A stretch of DNA of 64,000 bases from JBGPQJ01 sp963709295 (GTDB taxonomy: Bacteria > Chloroflexota > Anaerolineae > Anaerolineales > Villigracilaceae). Shown one piece after another: positions 50,104 to 58,008 of this stretch (its first letter is position 1; each line of letters begins with the position of its first letter). Position numbers and translations under genes: made by a program. The notes beneath the pieces are model-generated. The model saw only the letters and a program-made list of their open reading frames with translations, was not told where the DNA came from and did not search any database. The stretch spans positions 1 to 64,000 of the forward strand of contig CAVPVW010000009.1 of the NCBI GenBank assembly GCA_963709295.1, given 5' to 3'.

Positions 50104-51090
50104 ATGACCCTGACTGCAACCGATGAGGCAATTCCCAAGAAGAAACCCAAAGGAGGCCTGGCAAAGTCCAAAGGGCGCTTCGTAGCCGGGATCACCATCC
50201 CGCTGCTCTTATACGAATCCCTGGGTATCTTTATCCTCGGCTGGGCTTTTTCCCTGATGTTTTTTGACTACAGTCCGGGGCGTGTCGGTGGTCCCATACT
50301 GGGCTTGGGAGGCAGCAATCCTTTCGTTGGGCTGGGTCATTTCATCGAGATGATTAAAGGCTCTTCGGTGGAGGCCAATCTTTTTCGAATCAGCCTAAGA
50401 AATACGCTCATCTTTGCCCTGGTCATCCTGCCGCTGAACCTGGCAATCACTCTGTCGCTCGCCTGGTTGCTCGAATCGATCGGCCGCCGCTTTAAGTCGT
50501 TGTATCGTACTATTTACTTCATGCCTGTTCTGACCTCTTCCGTGGGCGTGGCTCTGATCTGGATGAGCATGTACAACCCCCAATCCGGCTGGATCAACCA
50601 GATAATTCGCATGGTTGGAGGCACACCCGTTTCGTGGTTGTCAGATCCACGGGCAGGCTTTGCAGGTGTCTCCGTAGCCATGTGGGCGGTGATTCTGGCC
50701 TACCTGTGGCAGGATTACGGGTACAACATGGTGATCTTCATCGCGGCCCTGCAGGGAATCCCCCAGGAACTCCACGATGCCGCCATGATCGACGGGGCCA
50801 ATTCCTGGCAGTCTTTCACGAGGATCACGGTCCCTCTTATTCAACCGACTATCCTGTTTGTCTGCGTAATGACGATGCTCTCCTCCTTTCAAGTCTTCGA
50901 CATCATCCAGGTGATGACCAACGGCGACCCGGGCAACCAGACGCAGGTGTTGATGCTGGACATCTATAAAAACGCATTCCGGTATCAGCGAATGGGTTGG
51001 GCGGCAGCTGAATCGTTTGTGCTGTTTCTGATCGTGATGAGCGTGACTCTGATCCAGATGCGTGTCTTGCGAACCGACTGGGAATACTAA
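50104..51090 (+). CDS. Sugar ABC transporter permease (MalF-like)
   Basis: 328-residue CUT1 permease. A hydrophilic N-terminal tail (TDEAIPKKKPKGGLAKSKGR) precedes about six membrane helices; the EAA loop for ATPase contact reads IPQELHDAAMIDGANSWQSFTRITVPLI. ATG 50104 or GTG 50101 both possible. The matching ATPase is not in this operon, which is usual for CUT1 systems sharing an MsmK-type ATPase. Confidence 0.9.
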   Translation: MTLTATDEAIPKKKPKGGLAKSKGRFVAGITIPLLLYESLGIFILGWAFSLMFFDYSPGRVGGPILGLGGSNPFVGLGHFIEMIKGSSVEANLFRISLRNTLIFALVILPLNLAITLSLAWLLESIGRRFKSLYRTIYFMPVLTSSVGVALIWMSMYNPQSGWINQIIRMVGGTPVSWLSDPRAGFAGVSVAMWAVILAYLWQDYGYNMVIFIAALQGIPQELHDAAMIDGANSWQSFTRITVPLIQPTILFVCVMTMLSSFQVFDIIQVMTNGDPGNQTQVLMLDIYKNAFRYQRMGWAAAESFVLFLIVMSVTLIQMRVLRTDWEY

Positions 51091-51091
51091 T

Positions 51092-51970
51092 ATGGCCGAA
51101 AACAGCCTCCCGAAATCGTCCGGCTCGACAAGCAAGCCAATCCGCGCGGGTAAATATTCAAGCCGCATCGTGATTTATTTGCTACTAACCCTGGGATTGA
51201 CGTTCACGTTGCTGCCGTTCATCATGATGATTCTGAGCTCTTTCAAGACGAACGTGGAAGTCCTGCGCGTCCCACCCACATTTATTCCGGAAAGCTTTAC
51301 CTTTGAAAATTACATCAAGATATTCAACGACCCCAAGTTGCCGCTATTAAGATTTTACGGAAACAGTGCATTCGTAGCGATCCTCAATGTAGTCTCGACC
51401 CTGTTTACCAGCTCCCTGATCGGATACATGTTTGCCAAATTCGAGTTCCCCGGGAAGAGATTGCTTTTTGCCTGGTTCCTGACCATGATGATGATCCCCA
51501 CCCAGATCACCATGATTCCCAGCTACCTCATCCTGGCCAAACTTGGTTTGATCAACTCCCTGTGGGGCTTGGTCATCTTCAGCGCGGTGGATGCCTTTGG
51601 GATCTTCATGATGCGGCAATTCTGTGAGACCCTGCCCAACGAACTGCTTGATGCTGCCCGCATGGATGGAGCGAGTGAATGGCAGATCTACTGGCGTGTC
51701 GCCCTGCCGCAGTTGGGTGCCCCGCTGGCAACGCTGGGTATCCTGGGATTCATGCACAGCTGGAACGCCTATCTGTGGCCGATGATTGTCCTGCAAAAGA
51801 TCGAGGTCCGCACTCTGCCGATCATCCTGACCTGGTTCAACTCAACTCATACCGGTCAGGGAGCACTGGTCATGGCTGCCACTGTCCTGATCATTCTGCC
51901 CATCCTGATTGTCTTCCTTTTCTTCCAGCGCTGGATTGTCCAGGGCTTTACCATGTCGGGATTCAAATAG
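51092..51970 (+). CDS. Sugar ABC transporter permease (MalG-like)
   Basis: 292-residue CUT1 permease with six helices; EAA loop LPNELLDAARMDGASEWQIYWRVALPQL, and the C terminus WIVQGFTMSGFK is the conserved MalG-type end. ATG 51092 is one base after the previous stop. Confidence 0.9.
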   Translation: MAENSLPKSSGSTSKPIRAGKYSSRIVIYLLLTLGLTFTLLPFIMMILSSFKTNVEVLRVPPTFIPESFTFENYIKIFNDPKLPLLRFYGNSAFVAILNVVSTLFTSSLIGYMFAKFEFPGKRLLFAWFLTMMMIPTQITMIPSYLILAKLGLINSLWGLVIFSAVDAFGIFMMRQFCETLPNELLDAARMDGASEWQIYWRVALPQLGAPLATLGILGFMHSWNAYLWPMIVLQKIEVRTLPIILTWFNSTHTGQGALVMAATVLIILPILIVFLFFQRWIVQGFTMSGFK

Positions 51971-51978
51971 GAAACCGC

Positions 51979-52929
51979 ATGCCCCGACCGACTATTCCCT
52001 CCTGGTTGATGTTACTCGTTGCCGGACTTCTCGTGGGATGCGGAACCACAGCTCCTGCCGAACCGGATTGGGCGGGGGTGAACGACTTTCTTTATCAGCT
52101 TCAGCACGCGGACCCGGATCGCATCGGCGAGACATCCTTCGATCTGGCAGTCGTCACTCTGGCCACTGCCGGCAATTCCAAAGATGTAATCCCCGCACTG
52201 AAAAACTCCCCGGGCGGCCCAAAAATTGTCCTGTGTTACATGAGCATCGGCCAGACGGAGAACTACCGCTGGTACTGGGATCCAGACTGGATTGAGAATC
52301 CACCTGATTGGCTGGATGCCCCCGACGGCACCTGGGCGGGCGACTACTGGGTCCGTTACTGGGACCCGGAATGGCAGCGCATCATTTACGGGACGCCAGA
52401 TTCGTATCTCGACCGGATACTTGAACTCGGTTTCGACGGTGTTTACCTGGACCGGGTGGATGCCTACTGGTACTACCAGGATCAAGGTCGTGAGACCGCA
52501 GCGCGCGAGATGGTCGACTTTATCCTTGACTTCACCGAATATGCCCGCGAGCGCCGCCCCGGTTTTGGTGTTTTTCCGCAAAACGCCGAGGAACTCGGCA
52601 TTTTATACCCTGAATATTTGGACGCGATGACCGGCATTGGCGTTGAAGACCTGTACTATGGTTATCCAAAAGACCATCAGGCCAGCCCACCCGGGTGGAC
52701 AGCTGAACGCGAGGCTATTCTCGACCAATGGGTCGCGGCTGAAAAACTGGTCCTGACCATCGACTACACCGGCCGCCCCGAGCAGATCGCCGACGCCTAT
52801 TTCCGCGCCAATTCGCATGGTTATATCCCCTACGTCACAGACCGCGCCCTTGGGCGCCTGCGCATCAACCCCGGTTTCGAGCCGGACAAGGATCCCAGCG
52901 AGTGGATTTTTCCCACCTCGACACCGTAA
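51979..52929 (+). CDS. GH114-type endo-alpha-1,4-polygalactosaminidase-like lipoprotein (1)
   Basis: 316-residue lipoprotein. Signal with lipobox VGC (C21), then a barrel of the TM1410/GH114 group: FDLAVVTLA, IVLCYMSIGQTENYRWYW, WVRYWDPEWQRIIY, LGFDGVYLDRVDAYWYY (acidic active-site residues), FGVFPQNAEEL, TIDYTGRPEQI. GH114 hydrolyses alpha-1,4-galactosamine polymers; some relatives act in exopolysaccharide biosynthesis operons. Here beside a sugar importer it should act outside the cell in degradation. It follows malG by eight bases. Confidence 0.82.
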   Translation: MPRPTIPSWLMLLVAGLLVGCGTTAPAEPDWAGVNDFLYQLQHADPDRIGETSFDLAVVTLATAGNSKDVIPALKNSPGGPKIVLCYMSIGQTENYRWYWDPDWIENPPDWLDAPDGTWAGDYWVRYWDPEWQRIIYGTPDSYLDRILELGFDGVYLDRVDAYWYYQDQGRETAAREMVDFILDFTEYARERRPGFGVFPQNAEELGILYPEYLDAMTGIGVEDLYYGYPKDHQASPPGWTAEREAILDQWVAAEKLVLTIDYTGRPEQIADAYFRANSHGYIPYVTDRALGRLRINPGFEPDKDPSEWIFPTSTP

Positions 52930-53795
52930 TGGTTTCATTCATGCAGCATAAGACGATCGTCTGCCTCCTGTTTATTTCAATCTCCCTTTTGGGGTGCAGT
53001 CCCTCGTCAGACGTACTGCCTTATAATTCTGATTCGACGAAAGGTTTGGATCCAATGGCATCAACCACTTCTCCATCCACTGAATGGTGGCATCCCACTA
53101 CCGACCTGTCCTGGCAATGGCAGATCGGTGACAACGACATTGACACCTCCATCGAAGCGGATGTCTATGATATTGACCTGTATGTGGACCAGGCCGTCAT
53201 CGATGAACTTCACGCCAAAGGGCGAAAAGTGATTTGCTACATGAGCGTCGGCTCCTACGAGGATTGGCGCCCTGATACAGAACAATTCCCTGAGGAAGTT
53301 CTGGGCAATGACTACGATGGCTGGCCAGGGGAGAAGTGGCTCGATATCCGCCGCATCGACCTGCTGGCACCTATCATGCTGGCTCGGCTGGACCTGTGCA
53401 AAGCCAAGGGCTTCGATGGGGTGGAACCCGATAACATGGAGATCTACACAAACCATACCGGTTTCCCGTTGACCTACGATGACCAGCTCCGTTATGCCCT
53501 CTGGCTTGCTGAGGAAGCCCACAAACGCGGTCTGGCCATCGGGCAGAAGAACGCACCTGACCAGGTCAACGATTTGGTGGCTGTGTACGATTTTGCCATC
53601 ACTGAAGATGCCTTTTATTTCAAATGGGCGAAGGACATGTTGCCTTATGTTAAAGCAGGCAAGCCCATATTTGCTGCCGAGTACACGGACCTGCCGGGGG
53701 ATTTCCAGAAATTCTGCCGTCAATCGGAAGAGCTCGGATTCAGCACCATCCTCAAACATCGCGGGCTGGACAGCTGGGTGGAATTGTGCAAATAA
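52929..53795 (+). CDS. GH114-type endo-alpha-1,4-polygalactosaminidase-like lipoprotein (2)
   Basis: 288-residue lipoprotein; signal with lipobox LLGC (C23) and a linker up to TSPSTEWWHP. The barrel has WQWQIGDNDIDTSIEADVYDID, VICYMSVGSYEDWRPD, WLDIRRIDLLAPIMLARLD, GFDGVEPDNMEIY, and AITEDAFYF, which are closer to characterised GH114 proteins than the first copy. TAATG couples it to the first. The two copies differ enough that they may have different chain specificity or roles. Confidence 0.88.
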   Translation: MVSFMQHKTIVCLLFISISLLGCSPSSDVLPYNSDSTKGLDPMASTTSPSTEWWHPTTDLSWQWQIGDNDIDTSIEADVYDIDLYVDQAVIDELHAKGRKVICYMSVGSYEDWRPDTEQFPEEVLGNDYDGWPGEKWLDIRRIDLLAPIMLARLDLCKAKGFDGVEPDNMEIYTNHTGFPLTYDDQLRYALWLAEEAHKRGLAIGQKNAPDQVNDLVAVYDFAITEDAFYFKWAKDMLPYVKAGKPIFAAEYTDLPGDFQKFCRQSEELGFSTILKHRGLDSWVELCK

Positions 53796-53814
53796 CGGTA
53801 AACTTGGATTTACT

Positions 53815-54762
53815 ATGAAGAATATAACTATTGGAAAACTTCGCGGATTGCAGCAGTGCGCCTCGGCGCGTGGTACATTCACTTACCTTGCGCTCGACCA
53901 TCGCCAGAACCTGCGCAAGGCCAACCCGGCATTCAACGCTGACTCTGAACTCAGCCGTTTCAAGCTCGAAGTCACCGAGGAGCTTGCTCCCAGTGCCACC
54001 GCTGTCTTGCTTGACCCCGAAGTTTCCGCAGCCCAGGCCATCGCTGCCGGAAAAATCCCCGGGGACAAAGCTTTCGTCGTCGCGGTGGAATCGACAGGCT
54101 ACATGGGCGAAGCGACTGCCCGTCGTGGACAAATCATTCCCGGCTGGAGCGTGGAAAAAGCCAAGCGCATGGGCGCCAGCATGATCAAATTGCTGGTGTA
54201 TTACCATCCTGATTCACCCACCTCAGCCGAGACCGAAGCTTTCACTGCCCAGGTCGCCTCGGATTGCATCAAGTACGACCTCGGCTTGATGATCGAACCG
54301 CTTTCCTACTCCCTGACCGATAAGAAACTGACCAGCGACGAGAAACGCCATGTCGTCGTCGAAACCGCCCGCCGCCTGACGCCCATCCCCGGTGTGGACC
54401 TGCTCAAAGCCGAGCTGCCTCTGGATACATCTGAAACCGATGCCGGCCGTTTGTCCGAAGCCTGTGCTGAAGTCAGTGCCGCCTCCGTCACGCCATGGAT
54501 ATTGCTCTCGGCCGCCGTTTCCTTTAAATCCTTTCAGCAACAGGTCATCACGGCCTGTAAAGCTGGTGCCAGCGGCATAGCCGTTGGGCGCGCTGTCTGG
54601 CAGGAGGCAGTTACCCTGGATGGGCAGGCGCGTCTCGACTTCCTCCGCACATCCGGGCGGGAAAGGCTGCATCTCTTGAATGACCTGTGCGTCACGCATG
54701 CACGGCCTTTCACCGACTACTACTCGGCTGATGCGCCATTCGACTGGTATAAAACCTATTGA
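53815..54762 (+). CDS. Tagatose 1,6-bisphosphate aldolase, class I (LacD-like)
   Basis: 315-residue Schiff-base aldolase cleaving tagatose 1,6-bisphosphate to dihydroxyacetone phosphate and glyceraldehyde 3-phosphate. Lys198 in DLLKAELP fits the LacD Schiff-base Lys, with D28 (ALDHRQ) and E161 (MIEPLSY) as the other catalytic positions and K125 (MIKLLVYY) nearby. The late GASGIAVGRAVWQEA forms the phosphate site. Start ATG 53815, 20 bases after the second GH114 gene. Confidence 0.88.
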   Translation: MKNITIGKLRGLQQCASARGTFTYLALDHRQNLRKANPAFNADSELSRFKLEVTEELAPSATAVLLDPEVSAAQAIAAGKIPGDKAFVVAVESTGYMGEATARRGQIIPGWSVEKAKRMGASMIKLLVYYHPDSPTSAETEAFTAQVASDCIKYDLGLMIEPLSYSLTDKKLTSDEKRHVVVETARRLTPIPGVDLLKAELPLDTSETDAGRLSEACAEVSAASVTPWILLSAAVSFKSFQQQVITACKAGASGIAVGRAVWQEAVTLDGQARLDFLRTSGRERLHLLNDLCVTHARPFTDYYSADAPFDWYKTY

Positions 54763-54763
54763 G

Positions 54764-55684
54764 ATGATCCCGAAATTCGACATCCTTGTTGCAGGTGAAA
54801 TCAACCCGGACTTTATTCTTTCCGGCAATGTCGAACCGGAGTTTGGACAAGTTGAGAAACTCGTCGACTCCACAGAGCTGACCATCGGTTCTTCTTCGGT
54901 CATCTTTGCCTGCGGTGCAGCGCGTCTGGGGCTCAAGGTGGCCTTTATCGGCCTGTGCGGCGATGATATTTTGGGCCGCTATATGCTCGATGAAATGCAG
55001 CAGCGCGGGATTGATGTCGGAAACGTGATCGTTGTCCCAGGCGGGTCGACCGGCCTGAGCGTGATTCTGAACCGGGGCACTGACCGCGCAATTCTGACCC
55101 ACCTTGGCTTGATGTCTACTCTGAAAGCCGATGACATCCCTGCCGGTCTGCTCCGCCAGGCCCGTCACCTGCATGTCGCCTCCTATTTTCTGCAAAAGGA
55201 TTTGCAGCCAGGGTTACCGCATCTCTTTGAGCGCGCGCGGTCACTCGGTCTGACGACGTCCCTCGACACCAATTACGACCCGACCGGGCTGTGGGCTGGA
55301 TTCGATCAGCTCCTCGCGGTTACCAATGTCTTCTTGCCGAATAAGACCGAAGCGTGTTCCCTCGCCGGGGAGGAAAATGTTGACGTGGCGGCGACCCGGC
55401 TTTCGGAACGGGTGGAAACTCTCGCGATCAAGCTGGGAGCGGATGGCGCGCTTGGGATGCGGAGAGGTGAAAAAGCCCAAGTCCCCTCAATCCCTGTTAA
55501 AGTCGTTGACACCATTGGCGCAGGCGACAGCTTCGATGCAGGTTTTCTCTACGGCTACCTTCAAGGCTGGTCATTGGAAAAATCGTTGCGAGCCGGAACA
55601 GTCTGCGGAGCGCTTTCGACGCAAAAAGCCGGCGGGACGTCCGCGCAACCCACCCTAGACGAGTTGCTTCATGAATTACCTTGA
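54764..55684 (+). CDS. PfkB-family sugar kinase
   Basis: 306-residue ribokinase-fold kinase. N-terminal FDILVAGEINPDFILSG, middle LGADGALGMRRGEKAQ, and the anion-hole/catalytic motif DTIGAGDSFDAG with catalytic D255. In this pathway it would phosphorylate tagatose 6-phosphate at C1, or galactosamine at entry. One base after the aldolase stop. Confidence 0.88.
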   Translation: MIPKFDILVAGEINPDFILSGNVEPEFGQVEKLVDSTELTIGSSSVIFACGAARLGLKVAFIGLCGDDILGRYMLDEMQQRGIDVGNVIVVPGGSTGLSVILNRGTDRAILTHLGLMSTLKADDIPAGLLRQARHLHVASYFLQKDLQPGLPHLFERARSLGLTTSLDTNYDPTGLWAGFDQLLAVTNVFLPNKTEACSLAGEENVDVAATRLSERVETLAIKLGADGALGMRRGEKAQVPSIPVKVVDTIGAGDSFDAGFLYGYLQGWSLEKSLRAGTVCGALSTQKAGGTSAQPTLDELLHELP

Positions 55685-56936
55685 CGCTGTCGTGCATGCC
55701 CAGAAAGCTGGGCATGCGCGCGGTGTGACGTCGATCTGCTCGGCTCACCCGCTCGTACTTGAGGCTGCCCTCAAGCACGGGCTGGCAAGCGGATCACCGC
55801 TGCTTATCGAAGCCACCTGCAACCAGGTCAACCAGTTTGGCGGATATACGGGAATGACGCCGGAAGGATTTATAAAATTTATTGGTGAAATTGCCAAGGA
55901 AGTAAATTTCCCGCGAGAGAATTTGTTACTCGGAGGTGACCATCTTGGCCCCCTCGTCTGGTCGTCTATGCCAGCCAACAAGGCAATGGAAAATGCAAAG
56001 GATCTTGTGCATGCATATGTCCAGGCGGGATTTACAAAAATCCATCTGGACTGTTCCATGCCGTGTGCAGATGACGGGGATTTTTCTGTAGAACTGGCGG
56101 CTCGTCGAACAGCTGAATTAGCGCAAGTCGCCGAGATGGCTGCCGGGGAAAATCGTTCGGCCCTAAGGTACGTCATCGGAACAGAAGTGCCACCTGCCGG
56201 TGGCGCCAAAACTGGCGAGGATCACATCTTCGTCACCGACCCGGCAGATGCTTTCGAAACCATTGAAATGACCCGACGCGCTTTCTCCGACCTGGATCTC
56301 GATTCGGCCTGGGAGAGCGTGATGGCACTGGTCGTCCAGCCCGGAGTCGAGTTTGGCGATGAGGCGGTGCATGACTATGATCATGCTTCAGCGACCGGGT
56401 TGACTCGATTCATCGAGTCCGTACCGGGGCTGGTATACGAAGCCCATTCCACAGATTACCAGACTCGCACGGCTTTACATTCTCTCGTTGAAGACCATTT
56501 CGCCATTCTCAAGGTCGGACCGGCATTGACGTTTGCCTTCCGCGAGGCAGTTTTTGCCCTGGCTGAAATGGAGGAAATTCTGTTAGAAGGGGAGACTTCG
56601 CAGCTTCGAGAAGTGCTCGAAGCCGCCATGCTGGAACATCCATCGTACTGGCAACTGCATTATGCCGGCACACCCCGTCAGCAGAAATTTTCCCGTGCTT
56701 TCAGCTTCAGTGATCGGATTCGTTATTACTGGAATGTTCCTGCCGTCCAGAATGCTTTCTCGCGTCTTATGAGTAATCTAGGAGAACGCCCTTTACCGCT
56801 TTCCTTGCTCAGCCAGTATTTGCCCAAGCAGTATGAAAAGGTCCGTTCTGGGGGAATAAAAAATCACCCGCGTGAGTTCTTGCTCAGCCGGGTGATGGAC
56901 GTGCTGGACGATTACGCCTTTGCCTGCAAAGCTTAA
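55671..56936 (+). CDS. GatZ/KbaZ-like tagatose-bisphosphate aldolase subunit
   Basis: 421-residue protein of the GatZ/KbaZ family: GVTSICSAHPLVLEAAL, LIEATCNQVNQFGGYTGMTP, LLGGDHLGPLVW, KIHLDCSMPCADD, and KVGPALTFAFREAVFAL. In Escherichia coli GatZ/KbaZ stabilise a catalytic class II partner (GatY/KbaY). No GatY/KbaY gene is here; a class I aldolase is. It overlaps the kinase gene by 14 bases and ends convergently with the 56933 gene, four bases overlapping. Confidence 0.88.
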   Translation: MNYLDAVVHAQKAGHARGVTSICSAHPLVLEAALKHGLASGSPLLIEATCNQVNQFGGYTGMTPEGFIKFIGEIAKEVNFPRENLLLGGDHLGPLVWSSMPANKAMENAKDLVHAYVQAGFTKIHLDCSMPCADDGDFSVELAARRTAELAQVAEMAAGENRSALRYVIGTEVPPAGGAKTGEDHIFVTDPADAFETIEMTRRAFSDLDLDSAWESVMALVVQPGVEFGDEAVHDYDHASATGLTRFIESVPGLVYEAHSTDYQTRTALHSLVEDHFAILKVGPALTFAFREAVFALAEMEEILLEGETSQLREVLEAAMLEHPSYWQLHYAGTPRQQKFSRAFSFSDRIRYYWNVPAVQNAFSRLMSNLGERPLPLSLLSQYLPKQYEKVRSGGIKNHPREFLLSRVMDVLDDYAFACKA

Positions 56937-57838
56937 CTCATCAACTTGTCCAGCTCCAATGGTACACCCTTCGACTCCTCCCGTCGAAGGGATAGCGCCT
57001 CCTCGGGGCACTTGCTGACGCACACCCCGCAGCCCATGCAGGCGGCTTCATCCACAACGGAGATCCCATCCAGGGTCAACGCATCGAACTGGCAGTAGGT
57101 CTCGCAGGTGCCGCAGCTGATGCACAAATCCTCGTCCACCTGCGCGACATAACCGGACGAAGCCAGCATGGGGGTCCCGCTCTGGTGGGCGTGCATCGCC
57201 CCGCAGCAACAGGAACAGCAATTGCAAATGGCGTAAAAGCGCCCCAGCATCGCCTCCTTGAAAAAGGCGTGGTGGACATGCCCTCGCTCATCCTCGGCTT
57301 TCAGGATGGCGACCGCTTCAGCCTGAGTGATCCAGCGCGTTTTATCCGGGTGATGCTCGCTGACGAAGCTGGCGAATGGCTCACCGACCACCAGGCAAAC
57401 ATCCAGCGGCAGGCAGGGATTCTCCCGCGCGGAACGGCACGGGCAATTCAATGCGACGATATGGTCCGGGTTCTGCAGGATCAATGACCGTGCCTGTTTG
57501 TAGGGAATGACCTGCTCCAGGTCGGGGATATTGACCGGTTCGTCCACCATCACCAGTTTTGTGGCTGTCTCCAATGGAATGGCTTTGCCATGATACTCAT
57601 CCGCCATCCCACGATTTTCAGTTCCTTCTTTCTTCCTGCCCTTGGGGAGCAGGCCAAGAATCGGTGCCAGTTTTTTCGCGATTGGATGCTGTCCCGTTCC
57701 AATGCCGATATATAGGAAGGTCCAGCGGCCGTAAACGTAACCGTGCAGCCGGTCGAATCGCGTATACCAGGGGAGTTTATCCGCTTCCTTGAAAAACGCT
57801 TCAGTGGATGGCTTGATGAAGAGGGATTTGATGCCCAT
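56933..57838 (-). CDS. Ferredoxin-type 4Fe-4S protein with Cys-rich centre
   Basis: 301-residue cytoplasmic protein. The C-terminal third has two ferredoxin motifs (CISCGTCETYCQF and CMGCGVCVSKCPEEAL) for two 4Fe-4S clusters. Upstream are a CPCRSARENPC stretch and CNCCSCCCG, six Cys in eight residues, suggesting another metal site. The N-terminal half has no motif I know. Role is probably electron transfer, partner unknown. Confidence 0.78.
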   Translation of the reverse strand: MGIKSLFIKPSTEAFFKEADKLPWYTRFDRLHGYVYGRWTFLYIGIGTGQHPIAKKLAPILGLLPKGRKKEGTENRGMADEYHGKAIPLETATKLVMVDEPVNIPDLEQVIPYKQARSLILQNPDHIVALNCPCRSARENPCLPLDVCLVVGEPFASFVSEHHPDKTRWITQAEAVAILKAEDERGHVHHAFFKEAMLGRFYAICNCCSCCCGAMHAHQSGTPMLASSGYVAQVDEDLCISCGTCETYCQFDALTLDGISVVDEAACMGCGVCVSKCPEEALSLRREESKGVPLELDKLMS

Positions 57839-58008
57839 GAGGAATCCTTTACTTCTAAATTAATATTACCGTTTCTCGGCTAAAGTCCTTAACGATATTT
57901 TGAATAGCATAACTGAATATCACGCTGTGTGCAATGGCTTTTCATCCCCTCAAGGCGTGATTTTCGGTATAAAATCAAAATCGGTAAATAATAGTAAAAG
58001 GAGCACTC

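Noticed and set aside
51679..51978. Longer N terminus for the first GH114 gene
   Set aside because: It would lie inside the MalG-like permease gene and hide the signal peptide; ATG 51979 gives a proper lipoprotein signal.
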